Positions 1-5,763 of a stretch of DNA of 6,198 nucleotides are shown one piece after another; the first letter of the stretch is position 1, and every line of letters starts with the position of its first letter. The notes under the pieces are model-generated. The model searched no databases. It was not told the origin of the DNA and worked only from the letters and a program-made list of their open reading frames with translations. Origin of the DNA: Acidimicrobiaceae bacterium. GTDB lineage: Bacteria; Actinomycetota; Acidimicrobiia; Acidimicrobiales; Palsa-688. The DNA is taken from contig PMHU01000318.1 of the NCBI GenBank assembly GCA_003156795.1, positions 1 to 6,198 of the forward strand. Direction: 5' to 3'. The position numbers were made by a program, and so were the translations under genes.

Positions 1-1871
1 GTCAAAGTGCCGGTACCAGTGGTGTTAGAGCCAGGCTGACCCGCCGGTAGGATCTGCAAGGAGACGGAGCCGGCGACGCTGGCCGGGTTGCCATATACGT
101 CCTTCAGCAAGACGACGGGTTGGGTGCCGAACGGAGACCCTCCGGTGATCGTTCCACCCGGCGCGGTGGAAAAGCTTATTGACACAGGGGGACCACCAGT
201 CACGGTGAAGGGCAGCGAGTGCGTGAGGGTGATGACGCCCTCGGTGTCGCTGGCAACCAGGGTGTAGTTGCCGGCGGTTGTGAGCCCGCCGCATCCCTGG
301 AAGGTCGCGACTCCACTTACGGCCGCGACGGACGTCCCCGTTCCCGAGCAGGTCAGACTCTGGCCGGCGACCGTCAAGGTGACGGTGGAGCTGTCTGACG
401 TGACTACGTTTCCGCTGGCGTCCTCGACCGACACTTGAGGCTGAGGCGTAAAGACTCCTCCAGCTGTGAATGTGGGTTTGGGGGAAGCTGGTGGGTTATT
501 GAAGACGAGTTGGGCAGGCGATCCAGGGCTGACGGTTATCGGGGTGCTGGTGGCCTGGGTGAGGGTGCCATCGGTTGCGGTGAGGGTGTAGGGGCCGCCG
601 GCAAGTGAGATGGCGCACCCATTAAAGGTGGCGAGCCCGCTCGAGGTCGTCACCGGGGCCGTGCACGTGAATGTCCCGGCGCCGGACGAAGCGGTGAGGG
701 TCACCTGAGATGCTCCTGCGGTGACGATGTTGCCGCTGGCGTCTTCGACCGCCACCACCGGCTGAGACGAGAAAGGGACCGCGGCTGTGGCGGTGCTGCT
801 CGGTTCGGTGACGAATGCCAGTTGGGCGGCCGCGTTGGTGATGTCGAAGTACGGCTGGCTGATCGCCGGGTTGTAAGGAGCCTGGGTAGGGACCGAGCTG
901 TCCGAGGCGGTCAGGCTGTAGCCGTCTCCGAGGACGTTGAGACTGCAGTTCGTGAATTTGGCCAGCCCCGCGGAAACGGTGACGGAGGTAATCCCGGTCG
1001 AGGCGTTGGTGCCGGTGCAGGTCAGCGCCGCACCGGACGGTAGCGGCTGCTGGGAGTTGTTCGCAGTGAGGTATGGCGTAAGGGACAGCTGCACCGTCGA
1101 CGAGCTATCCGAGGTTTCGGTATTGCCCCCCTGGTCCTGGACCGCGACTTCGGGCTGTGGCGCGAAGGCTGCCGCCGCAGCTCCACCGGTGGGGACCTGG
1201 ATGAACCCGAGTTGGTACCGAGGACCGACGGCGATGCTGAAAGGGCTACTGGGAGCCGAGGAAGCGATTCCGTCCAGCGGGTCGCTGGCCGTGAGTTCGT
1301 AGCAGGCGCCGGAGCAGGTTGCGTTGCCGAATGCGGTGTTGACCGCGCAGCCGTTAAAAGTGATGAGTCCGGAGGCTTCGTGTTGGCCACTGCACGACAC
1401 TTGAGCAGTGGAAGGCAGGGTCCCAGACGTCACGGTCAAGCCGGGGACCGCCTTGGAGTTGTCGCTGGTGACGATGTTGTTCCAGGCGTCCTCGACGTAC
1501 ACCGACGGCTGGGGGGAGAACGCCACCCCACCCGTGGTATTGGTCGGCTGGGTATTGAAGACGAGTTGCGACGCAGGTCCAGGCACGACGGTAAAGGTTT
1601 CTGATGGTGCTTCAGCCAGATTCGCGGTCGTCGTAGTCGAGACAGTCCAGCCCGGTCCAGCTGGCGTATCCAGGACGCAACCGGAGAAGGTGATCACGCC
1701 TCCGCTTTCAACGGCGGTGCAAGCGAGCGGGCTTGCCACCGAGCTGCCCGGAGGGGTGACCTGCAGCGTGATGGAGGAGAGGTCATTCAGGACCCGGTTT
1801 TCGTTGGAGTCCTCGACCTGGACTGCCACGCTGAACGGCGTGCCAGCTTGTACTTGACCGGGCTGGAGGTT
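1..1871 (-). repeat. Tandem array of Ig-like repeat units within the giant prepilin
   Basis: Approximate units by residue and base: 1 (203-302; 1871-1572), 2 (303-419; 1571-1221), 3 (421-550; 1217-828), 4 (551-654; 827-516), 5 (655-763; 515-189), 6 (765 on; 185 to edge). Units of about 100-130 residues share an opening such as AQLVF, a PQPxVxVEDAxGNxVTS strand pair, L-T-C, a G-VATF-x-GC strand, YTLTASD and a closing F-x-V. Units 1-5 each hold a spaced Cys pair: 253/267, 362/377, 487/511, 605/621 and 710/729. Unit 2 has two more (388, 392). Unit 6 is cut just where its first Cys would be expected. A disulfide-stabilised extracellular stalk is inferred. Confidence 0.85.
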
Positions 1872-2477
1872 CGGATTGTCGGTCGGGTAATACCCCGGTT
1901 GGAACGCCCACTGAATCTGGCTCCCTGTCGAGTAGCTGGTGGACGATTTTGGAGCGTTGGGGTCGTCGACGATGACGGTGATGTTGTCGGTTTCGTCTCC
2001 CTGGATCTGCGTGGCCTGAATGGTGATCTCCAGGGGGGCATTGGGCGTACACGACGTAAATGCCTTCGCATTTACCGTGTCCCAAGAGGAGACAGTCGGC
2101 GACAGTTGAAACTTGGTCATGTCGACGCCGGGCCATGTTGTCGGACCAGTCCACACCGGAGAACATTGAAAGTACCCCGGGGTGCCTTCCGCTTGCGAGG
2201 TCGCATCAGCTGCCGCAGTCTTGAGGACCGAGTCGATGTTGGCCAACCCCCTGTACTCGGAGGAGCCCATGATCGCGGTCAGGAGTCCAAACACAATTGC
2301 CACCGCGGCCAGACCGAGGATGACCACGGCGACGAGAAGCTCTACCAGGGTTTCCCCTGACTCGCGACCGCCTAGCCCCTTCGATTGGAGATGACCGGTC
2401 GAGTACGCCTTCGCGGCCCGAATCGGCGATTGATGGTTCGGGTTGGCATTCACGTGATGGTTCGGGTTGGCATTCAC
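1..2477 (-). CDS. Giant modular prepilin: class III signal, pilin-like domain and at least six Ig-like repeats (3' end outside window)
   Basis: Hand translation shows an uninterrupted frame of 825 codons from a GTG at 2477 to the left edge, where it continues. The leader ends G41, followed by ETLVE (conserved Glu46 at mature position 5) and an uninterrupted hydrophobic helix to about residue 69 (ILGLAAVAIVFGLLTAI). This is an actinobacterial-type prepilin signal. Residues 70-200 form a small pilin-like domain with cysteines at 105 and 143. From about residue 203 the protein is a tandem array of Ig-like beta-sandwich units, resembling bacterial Ig-like (Big) domains of adhesins. Ordinary pilins are 130-200 residues, so this is a pilin-adhesin fusion. 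Modular pilins of Streptococcus sanguinis are a known precedent with other cargo domains. The start overlaps the previous stop (GTGA), implying coupling; a second in-frame GTG at 2453 would shorten the leader to 33 residues. Likely a surface-exposed, filament-tip or cell-linked adhesive stalk; ligand unknown. Confidence 0.9.
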   Translation of the reverse strand, partial: MNANPNHHVNANPNHQSPIRAAKAYSTGHLQSKGLGGRESGETLVELLVAVVILGLAAVAIVFGLLTAIMGSSEYRGLANIDSVLKTAAADATSQAEGTPGYFQCSPVWTGPTTWPGVDMTKFQLSPTVSSWDTVNAKAFTSCTPNAPLEITIQATQIQGDETDNITVIVDDPNAPKSSTSYSTGSQIQWAFQPGYYPTDNPNLQPGQVQAGTPFSVAVQVEDSNENRVLNDLSSITLQVTPPGSSVASPLACTAVESGGVITFSGCVLDTPAGPGWTVSTTTTANLAEAPSETFTVVPGPASQLVFNTQPTNTTGGVAFSPQPSVYVEDAWNNIVTSDNSKAVPGLTVTSGTLPSTAQVSCSGQHEASGLITFNGCAVNTAFGNATCSGACYELTASDPLDGIASSAPSSPFSIAVGPRYQLGFIQVPTGGAAAAAFAPQPEVAVQDQGGNTETSDSSSTVQLSLTPYLTANNSQQPLPSGAALTCTGTNASTGITSVTVSAGLAKFTNCSLNVLGDGYSLTASDSSVPTQAPYNPAISQPYFDITNAAAQLAFVTEPSSTATAAVPFSSQPVVAVEDASGNIVTAGASQVTLTASSGAGTFTCTAPVTTSSGLATFNGCAISLAGGPYTLTATDGTLTQATSTPITVSPGSPAQLVFNNPPASPKPTFTAGGVFTPQPQVSVEDASGNVVTSDSSTVTLTVAGQSLTCSGTGTSVAAVSGVATFQGCGGLTTAGNYTLVASDTEGVITLTHSLPFTVTGGPPVSISFSTAPGGTITGGSPFGTQPVVLLKDVYGNPASVAGSVSLQILPAGQPGSNTTGTGTL
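497..512 (-). repeat. 16-bp direct repeat shared by Ig units 5 and 2 (second copy at 1553-1568)
   Basis: TATTGAAGACGAGTTG (plus strand) occurs identically at 497-512 and 1553-1568. Both encode the QLVFN opening of a repeat unit. Other unit boundaries carry diverged versions. Nucleotide identity this long between units suggests comparatively recent duplication or gene conversion within the array, and offers a site for recombination that would remove or add units in frame (distance 1056 bp, a multiple of 3). Confidence 0.7.
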
Positions 2478-2478
2478 G
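2431..2478 (-). repeat. Perfect 24-bp tandem duplication across the start of the giant prepilin gene
   Basis: Bases 2431-2454 and 2455-2478 are identical. Each copy contains an in-frame GTG, so the first (2477) and second (2453) possible starts both begin V/M-NANPNH. The unit is eight codons, so copy-number change preserves the frame. The right-hand copy also holds the TGA of the preceding prepilin gene. No clear Shine-Dalgarno precedes the second GTG; the first has a weak GGGG run in its upstream region and the stop overlap. Confidence 0.95.
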
Positions 2479-4297
2479 GCAGGAGGACCCCAAGGAAGAC
2501 GGCCTGCAGCCCAGCGCCATGCATCTCGATCGAAAGGGTCGAAGGCTGCAACGCTTCGAGCATCAGCGTGCCCGTCTTGTTGGCCTGAATGTTCTCGGCG
2601 CATTCAACCGAGTTCTGGGCTGTTGGAGCGCCGGCGTAAAGAGGCGGCTCGATAAAGGTGCCGTTGGGAATAAGGCTGCTGGTTGGATTGGTCACTCCAG
2701 CCCAGCTGCAGGCGTTCCCGAACGCCGAGGACGATGAATTGTACAGAAGCTGGAAGCTTGGAGACGAGCCACAGTTGCTGCCCACCAGCTGCGTCGAAGG
2801 TCCAGGATTTACCGGCGAGGTGCTGTTCTGAAAGGCCGGACAGGTTGTCCACGCGATCCACTCGTTGGTATCGGTCGACTCAGCGTCGCCGGTCACCAGC
2901 TCCCACCCCTGGGCCCCGTTGCCGTCTGCATCCGTAACGCTGATCTGCGTGTACTTGAGCGTTGTGGTCTGAGCGTTGGCCGACTGGGTGCATGAGCTGG
3001 AGATCTCGTTTCCCACCCCCGGAGTACCGGTCGTCCAGCCGACGGAATTACCTCCGATGGTCTGGTACGAAGATGCTCCGGAATAGGCCCCTGAGCACTG
3101 GTAGATAGCCGGCTCCCCGGATATCCCGGTGTAAAAACCGTTGTTGCCGAGGTAGGCCTCACTCGCATAACCGGTGTTGGGGTTTGGGTAGTAGTAGGTA
3201 GGGATCGGGACGGGGCCTGACTGCCCGCCCGAAGCGGTCAGGCAGTACGACAAGTAGTAAGGCGTCCCTGTGATGGCGCTATCGACCCACTGGCCGGTCA
3301 CAGGTTGACCCGCGACCTTCGGGCAGGAGGTCGTGGACGTGCTCGCTGTGGTCCAGTTGAACCCAGAGGAATCGGTGTAACACAAGGTCTGCGACAAGGA
3401 ACCGGTGCCCGTGGAGGCGAACCCGCACGAGCTCGCACCGGTTGGGGGAGGGTTGACAGTTCCACCGATTCTGACCTGCTCTGGCTCTCCGTTGAGGGTG
3501 AAGTTGTAGCCACTCGGCGATTGCAGATCGTTCCCGTTGAACTGCCCCGCAGTCGTCTGGACAGGTTCTTCCACGTTGAGGGTGATGGCGGAGACGCCGA
3601 GTACAGAGATCCAGCCCGATGCCTCACCAGTGACAGTCCCGCTGACCTGGGTCGTCGATGACGGGGAGCACGCCGGAGAAGGTGGCGACGGCGGACAGAA
3701 GTTGCTGGACACCGTCGAGGAGGTGTAGTTGGCGGGGTTGGATGACCCCCCCCCGCTGCACGCGTACCGAACGAGCCAGTAGGTCGGGGTCGTCTGACCG
3801 GTGACCAAAGGCTGTTGGACGCTGTCGTAGAAAACGACGGTCTGGAACACCTGGGGCGTGGGGTTTGCCGGAGTCGTGAAGCTCGACGTGTAGCCATCCC
3901 ATTCAAGGCCCACGAGAGGCGCGACGGTCGTCGATTTGGCCGGACCGCACTGGCTGGGCGCGGTGGCGGTGTTGGGCTGAGAGACCGTAATGCTTGTCGG
4001 TGTGGGGTCGGTGGTGAAGTATTGAGCGCTCTGCACATCCTGGACGAAGTTGGCCGACACCACTTGTTCGTCGGCGGAGTCGGACAGGCTTCGAGAAACG
4101 CTCCCTTGCTCGTCAAGGATCTCAATGAATGCGAAGGCGACCGCTCCGACGATTATCGGCAGGATCACCAAGACGACGAGCATCTCGATGAGGGTGACGC
4201 CCATCTCGGAGCCATATTTCTGACGCCGACAGCGCGCGCGCCGGTGAGCCCCGAGCCAGCCCGTGCCCTTGTTAGAGCGTTTTGCCCCTCCGCTCAT
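2474..4297 (-). CDS. Large prepilin-like protein (PilW/PulJ-like front half plus long Cys-rich C-terminal extension)
   Basis: 607-residue protein predicted to be processed by a prepilin peptidase and built into, or onto, the type IV filament. The 33-residue leader is Arg/Lys-rich and ends at G33; VTLIE follows, with the conserved Glu at mature position 5, then a hydrophobic helix to about residue 60. The helix has a proline (P47, mature position 14). Residues 80-180 (ANFVQDVQSAQ, then WLVRYAC) and 228-275 (ending near YNFTLNGEPEQ) resemble actinobacterial PilW/PulJ-type minor pilins. Those commonly stop near there, so residues 280-607 look like an added domain rich in Cys, Gly, Ser, Thr and Tyr. 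It contains DADGNGAQGWELVTGDAEST (456-475) and a hydrophobic tail (GLQAVFLGVLLP). Residues 182-184 are encoded by nine consecutive G. The stop overlaps the next start as GTGA. A minor or tip subunit with adhesin-like cargo is the best guess; the extension is not recognised. Confidence 0.9.
   Translation of the reverse strand: MSGGAKRSNKGTGWLGAHRRARCRRQKYGSEMGVTLIEMLVVLVILPIIVGAVAFAFIEILDEQGSVSRSLSDSADEQVVSANFVQDVQSAQYFTTDPTPTSITVSQPNTATAPSQCGPAKSTTVAPLVGLEWDGYTSSFTTPANPTPQVFQTVVFYDSVQQPLVTGQTTPTYWLVRYACSGGGSSNPANYTSSTVSSNFCPPSPPSPACSPSSTTQVSGTVTGEASGWISVLGVSAITLNVEEPVQTTAGQFNGNDLQSPSGYNFTLNGEPEQVRIGGTVNPPPTGASSCGFASTGTGSLSQTLCYTDSSGFNWTTASTSTTSCPKVAGQPVTGQWVDSAITGTPYYLSYCLTASGGQSGPVPIPTYYYPNPNTGYASEAYLGNNGFYTGISGEPAIYQCSGAYSGASSYQTIGGNSVGWTTGTPGVGNEISSSCTQSANAQTTTLKYTQISVTDADGNGAQGWELVTGDAESTDTNEWIAWTTCPAFQNSTSPVNPGPSTQLVGSNCGSSPSFQLLYNSSSSAFGNACSWAGVTNPTSSLIPNGTFIEPPLYAGAPTAQNSVECAENIQANKTGTLMLEALQPSTLSIEMHGAGLQAVFLGVLLP
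3746..3754 (-). repeat. Nine-base homopolymer (G9 on the coding strand) inside the 607-residue prepilin gene
   Basis: Nine consecutive C on the plus strand encode G182-G184 of the prepilin. It is the longest mononucleotide run I found; others seen are six bases. Losing one G moves translation to a frame that stops at 3298; gaining one moves it to a frame that stops at 3624. Both remove most of residues 185-607 and end far from the GTGA junction. Tracts of this kind act as slippage switches in other bacteria; use as a switch here is inference. Confidence 0.8.
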
Positions 4298-4536
4298 ACG
4301 AAATCCTGTCTAACCGTACGGCATCTATGCGGGCTCCACGTCAGCCCAACAGAGGCACAACTTCGGGGCATCGACGAGGTCAAAGTGGCGGTCGCGACGC
4401 CAAAGTGTCTGACTTTGCCGGCGCAGGCAGCGTTGGTCGATGGGCTGCCTGGCGAAGTGGAATTGCCCTCTGGCGCCATGCCAGCCTTTTCGATGGTCGG
4501 CTCCTCCGACCCAACGCCCCAGACGGATAAAGCCAT
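4294..4536 (-). CDS. Doubtful 80-residue ORF filling the pilC-prepilin gap
   Basis: I do not recognise this protein. The frame starts with an ATG that shares a base with the pilC stop (TAATG) and ends with a TGA that overlaps the ATG of the next gene (ATGA), so it bridges the two genes exactly. This is the main argument for it being real. Against it: there is no signal peptide, membrane segment or prepilin motif, the composition is Ser/Pro/Ala/Cys-rich with no clear fold, and no Shine-Dalgarno precedes the ATG. A hand count of codon positions gave about 65 % G+C at both second and third positions, not the strong third-position bias expected of a GC-rich gene. The plus strand is also open here. 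The same bases contain several inverted repeats, so a structured untranslated spacer is an equally good reading. A later in-frame ATG (the GMAPEG methionine) would give 61 residues. Confidence 0.3.
   Translation of the reverse strand: MALSVWGVGSEEPTIEKAGMAPEGNSTSPGSPSTNAACAGKVRHFGVATATLTSSMPRSCASVGLTWSPHRCRTVRQDFV
4304..4307 (-). promoter_or_regulatory. Shine-Dalgarno for the 607-residue prepilin gene
   Basis: AGGA lies six bases upstream of the ATG at 4297 on the minus strand. It decides the start: it selects this ATG over the internal ATG at residue 32, which would leave only a two-residue leader before the cleavage site. It also implies that the gene can recruit ribosomes on its own and not only by coupling through the ATGA overlap. 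Confidence 0.5.
4331..4347 (-). other. Small inverted repeat upstream of the 607-residue prepilin start
   Basis: On the minus strand, GGGCT (4347-4343) pairs with AGCCC (4335-4331) around a 7-base loop, 33 bases before the prepilin ATG. It could be a third hairpin of the same spacer. Five base pairs alone are weak evidence. Confidence 0.2.
4394..4451 (-). other. Two adjacent inverted repeats (possible structured RNA) between pilC and the prepilin genes
   Basis: Read on the minus strand, CAGGCAGC (4451-4444) pairs perfectly with GCTGCCTG (4431-4424) around a 12-base loop. It is followed at once by a 13-position stem (4424-4412 with 4406-4394) with two mismatches and a 5-base loop (CAGAC). No T-run follows, so these are not a classic terminator. 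They lie in the doubtful 80-codon ORF. They could be an RNA processing or stability element that sets pilin levels relative to pilC, or chance structure in GC-rich DNA. The pairing is seen directly; the role is inference. Confidence 0.3.
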
Positions 4537-5744
4537 TACTGAACGTTGACTTGCCGGAATATGCCGTACATGGCTGAGACGAGCGCTATCGCCACAAAAC
4601 CCACGATGAGGCCCACCCCGAGGATGACGGCGGGCTCGATCAAGGTGGTGAACCGCTTTATCCGGTAATCGAGTTCCCGATCCAGATAGTTGGCCGCGGC
4701 CAGTAACTGGTCATCGAGATTGCCGGTGTTCTCGCCGACGGCAAACATCTGGCGCGCCGCGCCAGGGAAGAGTCCGGTGTCAGCCAGGGGCGTCGCCAGA
4801 CCATCACCCCTCATCATGGCGGCACGGGCTTCGGTCAGCGCCTTTCGGAAGACCAAGTTATTCGTGGCGGCCGTAGTCACAGCGATAGCTTCAGGCAGTG
4901 CTACTCCCGCGACAGTCATGGAAGCCAACAAACGACAGAAGCGCTCAACGATGGCTGTATGGATGAGGTTACCGATAAGGGGGATCCTCAAGACAATCTG
5001 ATCCTTAATCTCGGCACCTCTCTCGGTGCGAGATGCGGCGAACATGCCAATCCCCAATGCCACAAATATGCCGCCCGTAATCAAGCCCCATGCGCTTAGC
5101 CATCTAGCGATGGCCAGCAGCATCCGCGTGGGCAACGGGAGCTTGGCGTTGAGCGAGGTAAAAAATGTCCGGAACTTAGGAAGTACGTAGATGACCAGCA
5201 CGGTTGAAACCACTAGAGCGAGCACCATCACGATGCTCGGATAGGCAAGCGCCGATTTGACCTTCTGCTCGGTCTCGATCTCACGGTCGAGGTATTTGGA
5301 CAGTTGGTCGAGGACCTCGTCGAGGTTACCGGTGAGCTCCGCCGATCGAAGGACTTCCACGGAGTAGGTCGGAAACAGCTCCGGGTGGTTGGATGCCGCT
5401 TCAGAGAATCTGGCGCCACTCTCGAGCGAGACGCGCATCCCTTCCAAAGCTGACCGGAGGAGCTTGTCGGTGGTCTCGTCGGCCAGCACCACCAGAGCTT
5501 CCAACACCGACACGCCGGCCCGGAGGAAGACGGCCAATTGGCTGCAGAGGTGCATCAAATCCCGCTTCTTGACAGTCTTCATGGTGATCTCGAACTGGAG
5601 GATGCTCTTCCTCTCCGTTATCGAGATCGGCTGAAGATTGCGGTCGAGCAGGTTGTTACGCAATACGGCGACCGCCGCCGCCTGCTCGGTGCCGTTTATT
5701 ACTGTGCCGTCGGCCGCGGCGGCTGTGAATCTATATCTAGTCAT
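4536..5744 (-). CDS. pilC: PilC/GspF-family inner-membrane platform protein of type IV filament assembly
   Basis: Polytopic membrane protein that couples the PilB ATPase to pilin extraction and filament growth. The 402-residue length is typical and the gene looks intact. Two homologous cytoplasmic T2SSF domains are visible, around residues 65-165 and 265-365. Each carries the family signature before its membrane helix: AELTGNLDEVL at 135-145 and GENTGNLDDQL at 337-347. Membrane segments lie near residues 168-190 (after AYPS), 215-236 and 368-394 (after the conserved LIEP). The N-terminal stretch (RYRFTAAAADGTVINGTEQA) is the usual PilC/GspF opening. The ATG at 5744 has a GGAAGG 11 bases upstream and an AGGGG very close to it, so it is the best start. 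It follows pilB by 19 bases with no pilT between. Its TAA overlaps the ATG of the next small ORF by one base (TAATG). Confidence 0.97.
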   Translation of the reverse strand: MTRYRFTAAAADGTVINGTEQAAAVAVLRNNLLDRNLQPISITERKSILQFEITMKTVKKRDLMHLCSQLAVFLRAGVSVLEALVVLADETTDKLLRSALEGMRVSLESGARFSEAASNHPELFPTYSVEVLRSAELTGNLDEVLDQLSKYLDREIETEQKVKSALAYPSIVMVLALVVSTVLVIYVLPKFRTFFTSLNAKLPLPTRMLLAIARWLSAWGLITGGIFVALGIGMFAASRTERGAEIKDQIVLRIPLIGNLIHTAIVERFCRLLASMTVAGVALPEAIAVTTAATNNLVFRKALTEARAAMMRGDGLATPLADTGLFPGAARQMFAVGENTGNLDDQLLAAANYLDRELDYRIKRFTTLIEPAVILGVGLIVGFVAIALVSAMYGIFRQVNVQ

Positions 5745-5746
5745 CG

Positions 5747-5761
5747 CCCCTAGTACCTTCC
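5747..5761 (-). promoter_or_regulatory. Ribosome-binding region of pilC
   Basis: In the short pilB-pilC spacer two purine runs precede the ATG at 5744: GGAAGG at 5761-5756 (11-base spacing, slightly long) and AGGGG at 5751-5747 (2-base spacing, very short). Either could act, and both support this start. No promoter-like sequence fits in the 19-base gap, so pilC is presumably transcribed with pilB. Confidence 0.45.
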
Positions 5762-5763
5762 AA

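Noticed and set aside
1..1871. CRISPR-like or other DNA repeat array
   Set aside because: The repeats are diverged, 300-390 bp long, in a single open frame and encode a protein fold; there is no short repeat-spacer pattern.
1783..2166. A 127-codon minus-strand frame overlapping the giant prepilin
   Set aside because: Its composition is that of a shifted reading of the Ig/pilin gene, and the overlapping 825-codon frame explains the region fully.
1848..2360. A 170-codon plus-strand frame
   Set aside because: It is antisense to the prepilin signal and pilin-like domain of the giant prepilin. Arg/Gly-rich translation without motifs.
2431..2478. Relationship of the NANP motif in the duplicated leader to malaria circumsporozoite repeats
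   Set aside because: It is a short chance match produced by a recent 24-bp duplication in a bacterial gene leader.
3298..4125. A 275-codon minus-strand frame inside the 607-residue prepilin gene
   Set aside because: It is an Arg/Pro-rich out-of-frame reading of the prepilin gene with no recognisable domain. It matters only as the frame entered if one G is lost from the G9 tract.
4381..4424. Possible cyclic di-GMP (GEMM-type) riboswitch before the prepilin genes
   Set aside because: The position and some GCAAAG-like fragments suggested it, but the conserved GEMM core segments and their order could not be found on either strand.
4394..4451. Rho-independent terminator after pilC
   Set aside because: The hairpins are strong enough, but no T-run follows on the minus strand, and coupled genes continue downstream.
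3815..4549. A 244-codon open frame on the plus strand
   Set aside because: It lies antisense to the clearly recognisable prepilin N-terminus and the pilC-prepilin spacer. It has no motif, signal or neighbour that fits, and is best explained as the low stop density of GC-rich antisense frames.
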